Position numbers and translations under genes: made by a program. Below, one piece after another: positions 11,259 to 23,906 of a DNA stretch of 64,000 bases; position 1 is the stretch's first letter; the number at the start of each line of letters is the position of its first letter. This DNA is from Cyanoderma ruficeps. Its lineage: Eukaryota > Chordata > Aves > Passeriformes > Timaliidae. Location of the stretch: positions 7,997,955-8,061,954 of the forward strand of contig VZDJ01000052.1 in the NCBI GenBank assembly GCA_008694505.1, written 5' to 3'. The notes under the pieces were generated by a model. The model did not search any database. It worked only from the letters and a program-made list of their open reading frames with translations, and was not told where the DNA came from.

Positions 11259-13430
11259 CAAATATTTCTGATTTATGGAGTGTACCGTGAGTTAAAGCAC
11301 CTCCGCCCATGGTTTTCCATCCCGGTTTCATGCCCGCGTTCCTTGCTGGGCAGCGTCCCTGGGAAGCACAAAGGTGCCAGAGGCCAAGGGTTGCTCCTCA
11401 GCTGGGCTGTGATTTCCCTCTTTGTCAGATATTTTCCCTGTTTTTCCCGCAGACACTTCTCAGCGGTTCTTGGGCTTCCCTGTCCACTGTGGTCATGGTC
11501 GAAACCCCCATGACCCTATCTGCCATAAATAGCACCCAGCAGGTAAATCACCACTCTGATTTTTACTTTCTCTTCTTTTTTTTTTTCTTTTAATCAGGTC
11601 TATATGGCCTTGCAATGTGTGCTTGTATATAAAATCATACATAATACATCACTGAATCCTTACATCCACACAGAGTCATACTGCAGACCAGCCCAGTGCC
11701 CTGTTACCATGAGGAGAGTGCAGTGAGAATTGGCAGGGTGCTGCTGAATTCCAGTTTCAGCAGGTGGATGCTGCTAAATTCCAGCTTCAGCCTTGCCTGG
11801 GATGGGCAGGGTGGTCTTCCTCCCTCCTGGCTGCAGCTTCCTGTAAGTTCTCTGGGATAAACCAGGATGAGCCAATCCATTTGGGGGTGGGATGGCTCAC
11901 CTCTGCATCTGTCTGTTCCTTGGCTTTTAAGAAAATCAAAAATACCAAGACCCTGTGAATTTTGCATCCCAATCCACTGGACCTGGGAGCATCCCTGTTC
12001 ATTTTGAACCCCCCGACAGTACTGGGCTCACCACATGCTGCCTCCTTGACATCAGGGAGGATGCTCCTCCTTATGCCCTGGATCCACCAGGGAAAATAAA
12101 AAAGTCCTGGTTCCACTCCAGAACTTCTGCAAAATCCTGATCCTTTTCTCCAGACATTGTTGTGAGCTTGCTGTTACGATTGTTAAATGCAAGGTCAGCC
12201 CTACTCCTGTCCTTCCACTGTTAATTAAAGTGCTTTGATTTAAACCTGTTGCTCTCTTGCAATAGCTCAGCTCTGCTATGATCCCACATCCAACACCCTC
12301 AAGCCAAACACAACCCAGGTAATCTCTGGATAGAACATGGGCAACTTTTCCTACAGCTGTCCTTTTAAAGGATAATGACAGGCATGACTTACAGGGTAAT
12401 AAGCAGAGATAACTTTTTATCTGCCAGCAGTAAAACTAATTCCAGTTAATGGGGAGAACACTCCCTCCTTCACTGCGTTTTGTGGAAGGAAGGGAACAGG
12501 CAAGACTGAGCACTGGTGGTGTCAGAGAACCGATCCATGCAAAACCAGCAAAGTTTGGTAAAGCTCTTGAGCTGGATTAAACTCAGGGAGAGGTTTATCT
12601 GGCAGTACACAGCCAAGCTGCTCATGCAGCCCGTCCTCCTGCACCAACACTTTGGGTTAAGTAGACACAGGAATGCCAAAAAGAGGTCTAAATGCCCCAA
12701 ATGAAAAGAACTTTTTGCTCCCCCAGTGCCTGATGTTACTGTCTCAGCCGGGGGGGTTCAGCATCTTCCAGGAGCCTGGGGCTGTGTCACAAAGGAACAA
12801 CGGGGTGGAGGCACCAAACCCAAACCTCTGCCTGACTTTGTGCCTCAGAAATAATCTGCCTGGTAAATGTGCCTCGTAAATAAATACAGCAGTGGTGATT
12901 TCCTTTGGTTTCACCGGCTGAGGAGCTTACACCAATGCAGGATGCTGCCAAAGATACTGGTCCTGTCCCCCTCCCTTGCTCCAGCCCTTCTCCCCATCCC
13001 AGTTTTGGCTCAGCACTGGCAGTTTTTGGCTGGGAGAGTTGTCTTGTGGATGGGCTCATTCCTGGCTTGCACAAGGAGAGGTGGAAAAGCCCTTCTGAAG
13101 ACCCAGCATCACCCTTGCATCTCACTCATTTATTTCTTCCTTAGCTCTCTTTATTAAGCTTCCCACTGAGGACGTTTATTTTCCCTCTCTCCTCTGTTTT
13201 TCAGCCACTCCATTTATTGCCAACGAGCTGACTTGTTTGAGCTGAGAAGGGTCAGCAGATAATGGAAGTCTCTGTGTTCATGGGGAAAAGACAGTGCAGA
13301 TGCCAAGGAAATGTGGCTGGGAGGCAGCTGGAAAGCCAAGGTGTGAACATTTTAATTTACTGACCGCAGAAGAATAGAAAAATCTTTGTTGTTGTTGTTG
13401 TCCAAATAATATAAATGGTAGCACAGCTGC
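11259..13430. other. Intergenic, no gene seen
   Basis: Moderate G+C sequence between UGP2 and MDH1. The only structure seen is a short imperfect tandem duplication at 11,738-11,790. Open frames are short and overlap on both strands, and none resembles a known family. Confidence 0.6.
11738..11790. repeat. Two-copy tandem duplication, period 30
   Basis: The unit 'tgctgctgaattccagtttcag' is repeated 30 bases later with two substitutions (11,738-11,760 and 11,768-11,790). Confidence 0.75.
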
Positions 13431-13439
13431 TTTATGGCC

Positions 13440-14070
13440 ATTTCTTTGTTAATAATATGTATTTATAGTAATATATACTATAAATAGAGGTGTATGTATA
13501 ATATACATATTGTATATATATAATTGTATATCCATATATGTCATTATATAGATATATTGATATATATTATGTATTATATCAATACATAATACAGATACGT
13601 AATATATAATACTGTAACATGTATATATGTAATAATAAATATATATGTAATGATATGCATACATGTAGCAATATGTATATATGATTTCTATATTATACAC
13701 ATATGACATATTTTTCTATATTAAATAAATACATATTTACAACTTTTATGTACAGTATAAATCCAGGAGTTTATATTATATACATATAATTCCAGGTGCA
13801 TCCAGCAAAGTAGGAGATACACACCATGGATCCCCAAGTATGTGTGTGTGAATATAAATATAAATATAAATATAAATATAAAACAAATATAGCTTATTCT
13901 TTCTATTTATATTATTATAAATATAAATATTGATTACTTAAAGACTTATATATACTTAATCTATATACATTTATATTGTGGACGGATCTATTTACACCAT
14001 CTACAAAACCAGTATAATATATGTATATAATTATATATCGTAATTTTTCTTCTCTTTTTTTTTTTTTTTC
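13440..14070. repeat. AT-rich low-complexity tract with TATA-type repeats
   Basis: About 600 bases dominated by TA, ATA and TATAT motifs. It includes an (AATATA)n run near 13,851-13,882 and ends in a T-run near 14,056-14,069. Apparent open frames in it code for Tyr/Ile-rich strings and are artefacts. Such tracts are prone to slippage and melt easily. Confidence 0.9.
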
Positions 14071-16430
14071 TTTTAAATCTGAATTTTGGTCCGAAAAGAC
14101 AGTGAGTGACAGGCAGCAGTAAAGGGTCAGGTCTGGGGCCCCTTGGGTGGGGCACACGGGGTTGCACCTGAGCTCTGCCAGCTCCTGTTTGCCCAGTGAG
14201 TGCAGCAGCCCCCCCCCCGACACATTCCCGGTTGCTCCGGAGCTTTGTTTCCTGACCAACACACCCATTTGCAGTATTTCCCAAACAGGGGGAGGCTCAT
14301 CGCTCCCACTCTCCCTCTTCTTCCCCTTCCAGTTGTCCCCTCGGGCTGGGTTCAAACAATCCAGTGCTCGGGCATCAGCCCGGGGGAGGGCGTAAAGCGT
14401 TAATGAGTTTAATGACACCGAACAGATCAAAGGTTTCAAAGTGCATCATTAAAAAATGTCCCTGTGGCATGGGACAGTGATACCCCAGGGCTTCAACACG
14501 GGGTGCAGGAACCTGTGACTACTGCCTTCTGAAATCCTTCCCAAGTGTTTTAAAAGGTATAAGAATCCCCATTTCAGTTTAGTTTAGCTTAAAGAAACAG
14601 GGTTCTCCCAGCCCATGCTGTGCTCACACAACCATTGTTCAACTCCACCTGGTTCAATGCTGGAACAAAATAAAATATTAAGTTAAAATAAGAGAATATT
14701 TTTAGTTCTATGCCTTTCCCTCTGTCTCTTTTCCATGTTTAAGGCAAGGACACACAGCACACCTTTGGGACAACAGCTGAAAAGCCACTGAATCAGAAAT
14801 AAGCCTGGTTGCACCTAAAAACCTCCTGTTAGCAACCTCAGCAGGGACCATCATCAGGTTTTGGGGGCTCCCTGTTGGAGCAGCAGCATTCTTGAGCAGT
14901 AACTTATCCAAAGAGGAACAAAACAGAGGCTCCAAGGGCAGGGTCTCCGGGTTTGGTGGGGATTTGGTGGTGCTGGAGCTGCTCAGGCCTCACGGGGGTT
15001 CAGTGGTGCTGGGAATGGCTGGAGCTGCTCAGGCCTCGTGGAGGGAATGGGTGTTATTTCGCCCACAGACAGGCAGGACAAAAGGTCTGTAATAATTCAG
15101 GGTCTATTTTTAACCTCCCTTCTTGCAGGAATTTTGTGGTGGCTGACGCCTGGTGGCACACAGACCAAAGAACTCCCCGGCGCGGGGCTGGGATGGAGGT
15201 GTTGGGAATTAACAACGCAGCCCTCTCTGGCCTGGAGGTGCTGGGGGGGAAACAGCCCGAGGGGAAGGCAGGGTTCCTATAGCTCCCATCCTGCCAGCTG
15301 CTTCTCTGCATGCTGCAAAGCCTTTCTGCTGGTTTTTTCACAGAAAACAAAACCCTCCCGACAAGCCCTTATGACATACGACAGATGAGCCTTGTCCTTA
15401 TCGCCACCCGGTTGTCACCCCTTCACATTTGCCCCTGGCCCTGTTCCCACTGCTATAATTAACGGCAAATCAGGTGTCAGCTTGCTCTGTTGGACGCAGC
15501 CGTGGAAATTCTTGGCACGGCGCTCTTCCTTTTGGGGCTGGAAGCCAAGTGCTGGGGACATGGGAGGGAAAAATGCTCCATACGGCTGCAGCGGGGTGAG
15601 AGCCTTCCCCTTCCTCCCCAGGGCTGCATCCAGGACCTGGTTCAGACCCAGTCACCGTGACTGGATGTCTGTGTGCCCACCCAGCAATCCCAGGAGGGGA
15701 GAGTCTGGCAGTACCATCCACCTCCCAAGGTTTGCACCCGTGGCCAGGCTGGTTCCCTGGAGCCAGGAATGCGGCGGTGGAACTTGGAATGCTGGTGCTG
15801 AGGGTCTGGAGGTCTGCTGTGACAGTTTTGGCTTCTGTTCTGGGTTAGACAGCACCCAAATCCTCCATCTTGACTCACATGCACTACTATACACTAAACC
15901 AAACTCCTAAATTTTTAGGACTCCAAGAGTCTGCAAGGGATTGGGCTCAGCCTCTGGGTGATGAGCCTCCCTCGCTGCCCCACTGATTTGGCTTGGTGAC
16001 ATCAAAGCTTCCTTAGCCCAGAGGATTAGGGACTGACACTGCTGGTGACTCCTCCTGGGGGTTTGGTGCAACATCTCAGTGGGGTTTTGGTGCCTGCCTG
16101 GCAGCTGGAGACAAGGGGAGAGGGATGGATTCCAGGTCACTCCACTTGGCCAAGCGGAGCGTGAAGAGGTGTTTGACCGGCCAGCGATTGGGTCTTAAAG
16201 GTTGGACATGCAGAAAGAAAGGACATGCACTGGGGCATGGTGAACCTGGCTATGAAAAGCACCAAACAGGTGAGTTAAGAACAAGACTAAAGGAGTTACT
16301 GTGATTTTTCAGGGTTCTCTACCAATAGGCCATGGGGTTTTCCTAATGAGTCGGAGATCTGCAGAAAAACAGAGGCCAGGAAGGAGCTCTGGAGCTGGGA
16401 CCTCTGGAGGCCCTTCCTCCAACTCTTGCT
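14070..16430. other. Intergenic, no gene seen
   Basis: Moderate G+C sequence. One short tandem duplication lies at 14,966-15,040. Nothing else resembling an exon, RNA gene or transposon was recognised. Confidence 0.55.
14966..15040. repeat. Two-copy tandem duplication, period 46
   Basis: The string 'tggagctgctcaggcctc' occurs at 14,974-14,991 and again at 15,020-15,037, with similar flanks ('ggtgctgg'). It is a small minisatellite-like duplication. Confidence 0.8.
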
Positions 16431-16439
16431 GGATCAGAT

Positions 16440-16660
16440 TCCTCAGGGCCAAGGTTTTCCTATCCCAAGACAGAAATTCCACAGCCTCGCTGGTTTCCAT
16501 TGTTGGATCACCCTCATGGAAAACATGTTTTTTCCTGATATCTAACTGAAATTTTTTCCACCTTGTGCCCACTGCCCCTTGTGTAACCTCTGAGAAGAGC
16601 CTGGCTCCAACTCTGTCTCTGCTCTTGCTGAGGTTCCCGATGGACCCTTTCTAGGCCTGA
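16440..16660 (-). mobile_element. CR1 LINE fragment, minus orientation
   Basis: Read on the plus strand this is the reverse complement of the CR1 3' region: 'ccacagcctcgctgg', 'ttttttcctgatatctaac', 'ctgccccttgtgtaa', 'gagaagagcctgg'. The terminal 3' octamer repeat is missing, so it is an internal, diverged piece. Confidence 0.75.
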
Positions 16661-18654
16661 AATTATCTGGTTATCCTCTCTGGATGGCTCCTGTTCTCAG
16701 TTATGGGGGAGAAATTTAATCTACTGACACGTCTTAGTACAAAATCCTGGGTTGTGAAAACAGGGAATATCTTCAAGCAGTTAAGAGACACGTGCCTAAA
16801 TGCACTAGTTTATGCTTCATCCAACAAGATGCAGAGGACTTTAGTTTTTATTTTGAAGTTTAATAGTAGGTTTTAAAGCAAGGTTAATTTAAGGTGTCAT
16901 TAGGATCTGGATGAGAAGGGAAATACATAATATTCCCATGGAACTGAACAGCAGCAGAGGCTTAAGGTGGAAAATAAGGTTAAACCCTTAGTTATAGGGT
17001 GATTTAACCACAAATTCGAACAGTAAATTTATCTGTACTACAAATGTCCATCTCCTATCCCCATTTATCACAAAAATTAATTTATATTACCACATACTTA
17101 CTTAAGTACTACATACTTACTTAACAACTACCTCTACATCTGCTCCTTCCACCTGCAATTCTGTATGAACCACGTGCTATCAAATACGAAGAGTAAAAGA
17201 ACTAGAACAAAACAAAATCTGAGCTTCCTCCTAACTGCTACTGAGTTTATTATCTCACACACACGTATTAATCCCCGAGGCAAACAAAGAGCAGAAATTT
17301 ACAGGAAAGACCTACCGGCATCTTTCAACGCTCTGTTTGTCCAGCAGCCCTTCCCTCCCATGTGCTGGGATCATGCCCAGCCTTCTGCAGCAGCCCCAGA
17401 TTTGCATAACTCTCTTCCCACCGATGTCCTCTCAAGAGAGATGACTTTTTTTTTTTCCCCTATTCACCACATTTTTGAATATTTTTTTCTCGCACTGTTA
17501 CCCAACCTTTTGGTTTCTGAGGGAAAATGAAAACCGTGCTCACAAACCCACGTGCAACAGCACAACAGAGCTTGCCCCAGAGAGGGAATGGCGTTCTTCA
17601 GCCAACTCCTAATCCTGCAATGCTGCAAAACCAAGCAGAAGACCAACCCCAGTGTGTCCATGTGATCCTTTTTCCTCCCCTGAAATGCATAAAATAAATT
17701 AATTTCAATTTTATTTCTTGCAATGGTTGTGTCCCTTTTACTGCCAGATCACCAGCCTCCTTCTCTGGCGCGTGCAGGGTTCTGTGCACCACTGCTGGAG
17801 TAAGGAACAAAATATCACCTGTTTTCAGGCATATAAAAACCCTGTCAAGGCCACCAGATCTTTTCTGGGCCAAATTCAGTGTGGCCTCAAGCCTGGAGCC
17901 CTGGCTCCATGGGGATGTCCTGCCCCTGGGAGAAAACTGCAAAGAATATGTGGTCCTGTTGAGCCCCACCCCATTTCCTTTCATATTTAGGTGCTCAAAT
18001 TTAGGGAGATTAATGAGGAAGGCAGGGAGACCCAGCTGCTAACACATTCAGATTATAGAGTTCTTATCAATGACTTGTTGCCTTCATTTTGGTTTGATTT
18101 TAGGCCTGCTCGTTTTGGGAGGATTCTCTGAAAATACAGTTTATAATAGAAAGGAAGAGCTGATGTATTTATTGCCAAAAATGGACATGATTTTAACCTC
18201 TTCCATGTTCTAGCCAAATCATCCACTGCCAGGCAAGCTCCCTGGAACCCCTTGGAAATGATCTCAAGGGCTTTTGTGGTAGGACAGTGACTCCCCACAA
18301 AGCCTGCCCTGCTTTTTTTACCCCTTCTCCCATGGAAATGGGTGGATTTCATCCCTTTAGTTCTTGCCTGCTCCACACTGGATTTCCCAGCCCCATCTCT
18401 GTGAAACAACCTTTTTCTCCATATAGTAAATCCTTTTATGTAAGGCCACATTTGCTTCCCTTCCTTAGTTTGAGAGAAGACAAAAAACTTCAGCTGGAAC
18501 CCCTGCTAAAAATATTTTCTTCATGCTACTGAACAGTCATGGAGAAGCCAGATGAAACCTCCGAAAACAATTTCTTTCTGGTGTTCACACCACTGCACAT
18601 CAGTGTCCCTGCCCAATGAGGTGTAAGGAACAAAATATCTTCAAGGTCTTCAAG

Positions 18655-18702
18655 GAACTTGAAGGTCCCTTCCGATGCCAACCACTCTAGGGTTCTATGA
18701 TA
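18655..18702 (+). mobile_element. CR1 LINE 3' tail
   Basis: Short CR1 remnant: 'gaaggtcccttccgatgcc' followed by 'ggttctatgat', the usual CR1 end. It is heavily 5'-truncated. Confidence 0.75.
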
Positions 18703-19451
18703 TTGCAGCCATAATCCCATTTTTGATAGCAAAATCAGAATCTCAGACACTTTGGGATGACTTCACAATTGTTCAGGCTTTGCAAACCCTCTCGGAGCAC
18801 TATCATCTTTTCCAGCCAAGCTCAGGGTGAAGGGGGTTGAAGTTTGCCCCCAGTACTGCTCTTTGAATGTTGGATGACAAATCTATCTGTTAATTGTGAA
18901 ACATGTTTAATGTTTTATCCATTTCCAAGGACGTGCTTACTCAAGTGCAACCCATGCAGTGAAATTGTGCTTTGAGAGCAGCCATGAAGAGTGAAACATC
19001 ATAAATATAAAGCCAGACCCTTCTGTCCTGGCTACATTTTCACAGAGGAGATGTCCTAAAATTTTCAGTCCTGATCAAGTTTCCACTGGGGTCGGCATAC
19101 AGTGAGCCCCGAAGATCTTTGCCCAAAAAACCCTTGTCCAGGGAAGCACAGTGAGTGATTCCCAAGGATCATTGCTCAACACCTCAGAAATAGAGGTCAG
19201 GATAGGAAACCAAGTCTCAGAATGACAAGATGAGGCCAGGGAGGAGCTTGAGCCTCATTCCAGCAGCAGACAAAGCCAGTTTGAGGAGACCTGGGGTCCC
19301 TCCACTGCCTTGGGCTATCCCTATTGCCAGGAGCATATAATGCCACGTGCTTCAAGAGCTGCATTGTGCCCCATCAACAACTCCTGAAAGCCAATACCAT
19401 TTCCTATTCTGCCAATGGGCCCTGATCAAATTCCTCCAAAAATATTTAATG

Positions 19452-19517
19452 TTTGGGCTCAATGACCTTAGGGACTCAATGATCTTCTCCAGCCTGTGAT
19501 TCTGTGATTCTGTATGA
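19452..19517 (+). mobile_element. CR1 LINE 3' tail
   Basis: Short CR1 remnant: 'ctcaatgatcttctccagcc' then 'tgtgattctgtgattctgta', the duplicated octamer end of CR1. Confidence 0.75.
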
Positions 19518-19799
19518 AGGTGGCTGCTTCAAAGTCAGGCTTTTCTCCACAGCTAAACCACACCTGACCTGTTCAAGAGCACTTTCCCCCCCTTTTTTTC
19601 CCCCTAGTTTTGTAAAGCTCTGGGGTAAAACACGAGCGAGTTTAATCTTCTGCTACATGTCTTTGCTGGAGAAATCCAGAAACAGCCAGAAATGTTTGAC
19701 AAGCAATCAAAGGCTTCTCTGCTTGAGTGGAGAGACTTTCACAGGAGTTTGGCTGTACTGATGGGGAGCTGGCTCCACAATACAGGCAGGGTCCCTCAG

Positions 19800-20450
19800 T
19801 GTCCTGGAATGACTTTGTGATGTTTGTATCCCCAATTGTCTGTTCTGTTTATGCTGTATATAAAATTCTGCACCTTTAAGTCTGGTTCTGAGAGCTAAGG
19901 GGGGGAAAGAAGAAGTGTGGAGTTTGATTTCAGGAACTGCTCTGACTCTTCCACATTCTGCTCCTGGACTGTGTTTATCTGAGGCACGGACAGACAGCAG
20001 GACAGAGATCTCCTGTGCTTTTAGTTAGTTTAACTAGCTGAGGCAGAGAAGTTCCCTGGACTGTTTTTTTCTCTTTTCATTGGGACTGTTTAAACCTGTC
20101 CTGGAGTGAAAAACCCAGAGAGACACTTGGATCTCACCCCTGCAGCCCACCAGGGCCCAGGATGGCATTTTCCAGCACAGGAGGGACTGATAAGAGACTG
20201 GGAGAGCTGAGCTAACCCACAGCAAGGGCTTTCTGAATTTTGCCATCTCTTTAGAGCAGCAAGAGGTTTTATTGTTTCATATTATTCATTTTTTTATGCT
20301 TGTGGTCACTTTGTTTGTTAAATAAACAGATTTTTCCACTTTTCTCTAAGGAGTTTTTTTTTTCCTCACTAGGGGAGGGGCCATTTGGGTTTGCTCCGCA
20401 GAGGGACCCCATTCAGGGGTTTTCTCCCAAATTTGCCCTAAACCAGGACA
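19800..20450 (+). mobile_element. Solo LTR of an ERVL-type endogenous retrovirus
   Basis: A 651-base block that begins TGTCCTGG and ends CCAGGACA, perfect 8-base inverted termini with the TG...CA ends of retroviral LTRs. It has a TATA-like 'tgtatataaaattc' at about 19,855 and a poly(A) signal AATAAA at 20,321-20,326, both in plus orientation. These termini are familiar from ERVL-type LTRs in songbirds. No second copy and no gag, pol or env lies beside it, so it is a solo LTR. A clear target-site duplication was not seen, suggesting age or a slightly different boundary. Confidence 0.85.
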
Positions 20451-23400
20451 GTTAGCCACACAGATTTGACCCAGTGCTGGGCCAGGCAGCAGCTGAAAAT
20501 GCTCTGCATGTATATGTATACACAGCTATATGTATAATATGACCAAGCTAGCTGAGCTTTGGCATCTCTCATCCATGCCCCACCACACTGGGCTTTGAGA
20601 CAGTGTTTGTCATTCTGCCCCTTTGGGAAGGATGGGACTGAGAAGAAAGTTAAAAAAAAAAAAGGCTTTTTTCATGCAAAGAGAAACAGGCTGAAAAAAA
20701 AAATCGAGAGCAAAAAGTCAAATGGCCACGCAAGAGGTTAAACTGGCAGGGGCTCCATCTCCAGGAGACGTGGCATTTGTGCTTGGTGCTGTTCCTGCTG
20801 AGGCTGGAGCTCAAGGGGCTGCTCCTCAGCTCGTGGCAGCTCTGCCCAGCCCAGCCCAGGTGCCAGCTGTCCTCCTTGCCCTCTGTCCCAGTGTCACTGC
20901 TGAGGTGGCTGTGCTCCAGCACCTGCACGGCACGACCAAACCCTTCCTCCATGCACAGAGCCACCACCCTTCCCTCGTCACAGCCGCCTCTCCCTGCCCA
21001 CAGGTGGCTCCAACCTCCCGGGAATGCTGTGGGGTGCTGAGGTTCCCCCAGCACACGGGAACCCACCAGCCAGAACCCATCCCTGAGGGAGAGACATCCC
21101 AGAAGCTGGCCTGGCAAAGCAGGAGCTGGTGATGCCATCCTGCAGGGCTGTGGGAGCAGCACCCCCTGGCCCTGCTTGTCCTCTTTTAAGGGCCTCCCGT
21201 GAGGAATGCAGTTATCACAGCCAGCTTTTATGGGCAGAATGGGGCTGCAGCCCCCAGCAGCCCCACAGAGCCCCAAAGCTGCAGTATCTGCCCTGCAGGG
21301 CTGGGCATAGCAGCACCCTTGCTGCTGCAGACAATATTTTTTACCTGCCCAGCAGCAGAGAACCTTGCCACTGGCGTTAAAATCCTGAATTCTCAAGTGA
21401 ATGACACCTCCAGGGTGGGGCTGTAGCTTCTTGGGTGTCCCCTGGGTTGGTTGCAGCCCTGTGGGACAGCAGATTTCGTCTGACTGTCTGGGAAGTGGGG
21501 ACATAAAGCCACCGAGCTGGAAACACGACAGCTTGTCAGGAAATAAGCACGGGGCTTTTTTTTTCCAGAGATGGAAGTCTGATGAGATCAGCTCACGAAT
21601 TCTTGTGAAGGCACAGAGCAACTTCTGCATTTTTCAGAGTCCTCGAAGATTAGAGGCTCCCATAAACTTTAATGAGATACTTCTGCAAAACCATTAGTAG
21701 AAGCTGTTGAAAAGCAAATTATAGCCATTTATGGGGACCCAAGAAACTCCAGAAGCTATTCACTCAACAATAGCCGGCAAAGCAGCTTTCCTTTCAAATT
21801 TCATAGTCCCTTTTGTCAAGGACTTCCTCCATTCTCCTGTCAGGCTTTAATTAAATTTGTGCAGAATGGACACATTTCTCCTCCCAAGCCACTTCTCCGT
21901 GGAGCAGCCTGGAGCTGGATCCAGCCAGGCAGATCACCCACTGCACTCCAGGTGCCACAATTCCCTGGGGAAAACCACGGCCCTGAACAATTCCGGGCCT
22001 TACCTGATGGATCTGAAATGAGGATGTTAACAGGTGGCCTCCAGGAAGCCCAAATGAAGGGCAATTGTACCTTTTAAAGCTAATTTGGAGAGAATCCATA
22101 ACTGAGCAGAAGAGAGGTAGATATGGCCTTTGAACATATCAAATGGCTTTTAATGCCCTTGGTGAAACCTGGGGAGAGGGTAAATTTCTTAGCTGCTCAA
22201 CTCTCCTTTTAAAAAAAGGCACAATACATCTCAGCCTTTCCCAGATAAGAGAGCAGCTCCAGCATGTCACCCTTCACCTTCAAGATCTATCTGCAGGGCT
22301 GAGTCATTAATGCAGCTAATTAGAGACTTCAAGCTGATTATGAGAGTTGAAGTAAGTGGAGTTACAAAATCCCTGGGCCTGATACTTCCTAATGCAAAAG
22401 CCACTTTACACTGACCCAGCCCTAAAATACCCTGGGAGGATGTAAAATGCTCTTAAAGCAAATGGGATCTCCCCGTGCATTCAGAGGGACTGGCACACAT
22501 CACAGACCACCAGCAGACCAGGCTGATGGGGCTCTCCAAGGCCCCATCTGCCCCTAGGTGAAAGGAGAGCATCTTTCTGGTCAAAGAGAGTCGGGTCTTT
22601 CAGCACAAATAAAAACAAAACAACTACCTGAAGGGCTGACTGATATCAGTTCAATAAAAGCAGAATAAAAATGTTGCTGAGTCCATTGACAGGTGCCTCC
22701 GGGGGTATCTCAACCTTAACAAGCCAGTAAATCTCCCCTCAGTGTCTACTCACATTTCCATCACTGCACACTGCCTAAACTTCAGATGTATTTTGAACTG
22801 GATACAAACCTGGAAAGAAGAGCTCCACTTTTCTGTATTAGTAGCACTGAGAAAAGAAAGGATCTTCCTATGTTGTCTTCAAATAACTCAAAGCAATAGA
22901 TTGTCCACACAACTAATCTTTTGAAGCCAAAATGCCTGGAAGTGAACATTTGGGTACAAGGTGCCAGGGCTTGGCCTTTTAAGAGGGAAGAGACATCCCT
23001 CTCCACAACAGAGAGGATCCTACCAGCCCCAGCAGCACAAGATCTGCCCTGAACACACTTCAGGATCTCCCAGAAGAAGCTGCCAGTGATGTGTCCCAGG
23101 GCAGAGGGCTGCACACACATGTGGCCATGATCTTTGCAGAGGGAGGGTGTTGCAAGGGAAGCTTTATCTCTGGGCTAAGCAAAGTTCCAAAAATATGACA
23201 GCGGTCATGAGACCCGCGCCCCTGGTCACCTGATGTCAGGTTACAGCCCCGGTGACATTTGGATCACAGCATCATCCATCACAGCTCTGAGTCAGCAAAT
23301 AAGTGCAGCCAATGGTTTACATTTCCCTGCCAGTAAAACAATGCAGGAGAAGCGTTTTGCTGGCAAGGGAGCACCATTCCCACCCCGGGCTCCCTGAGCG

Positions 23401-23458
23401 TGTGGGGCAGGGAGGGAGCTGAGGTCTCTGAACACCAGGTGGGGGTGACACCTCTACT
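20451..23458. other. Intergenic, no supported gene
   Basis: Mixed G+C sequence. A 326-codon open frame lies on the minus strand (20,650-21,630) but has no recognisable domain (see findings). At about 22,280-22,400 there is an AT-rich, homeobox-site-like block that may be a conserved non-coding element. Confidence 0.55.
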
Positions 23459-23906
23459 TGATGCCTTAAGTTTGAGCTTTCATGTTTTTCATGTTCTGTG
23501 CTGCCCAGGGGTGCAGTTCCGAGCCTCACATTAAGTGCTGGTGAGCTCTCTTCACAGAGCAGGGAGACAAAACAAATCCTTCTCCTGCTGAACACCAAGG
23601 ACAACTTTCAGGCCCAAAAGCACAAACAAGGGTGGGCTGGAGGGAGGAACAAGAAGGATGAGACCTCACAACCTGAAGTTGGAATTGGACAACTAAACCC
23701 CAATATGCAAATGGACAAAAGACATAAAAATGTAAGACCTCATGACTGGTCGGCCATTTTGTGACCATTTTGTGTCCACCTTGTGTGTAGGCCTGGCCAG
23801 GCCGTGTCCTGCCCAAGGTGGATCCTGGAGGCCTTTCAATAAATTCCCTACTTTATTCTCCGGCTCTGTGCAGTCTCTGTTTCAGGTCAGCCTTCCCAAG
23901 GCATCA
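23459..23906 (+). mobile_element. LTR copy A (unnamed bird ERV family)
   Basis: A 448-base block beginning TGATGCCTT and ending AAGGCATCA, an exact 9-base inverted repeat with TG...CA ends. It has a TATA-like 'acataaaaatg' near 23,722 and a poly(A) signal AATAAA at 23,838-23,843. A closely similar copy in the same orientation lies at 28,170-28,617, and the similarity stops at these ends. I cannot name the family. The flanks TACT and CACT are a near but imperfect match for a 4-base target duplication. Confidence 0.85.

Larger units (their letters stand above)
16661..19799. other. Intergenic with two CR1 tails, no gene seen
   Basis: Mostly unique sequence. Two small CR1 3' tails (listed separately) fall here. 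No exon or RNA gene was recognised. Confidence 0.55.

Noticed and set aside
13449..13709. 86-codon Tyr/Ile-rich frame
   Set aside because: Translation of TA-repeat sequence.
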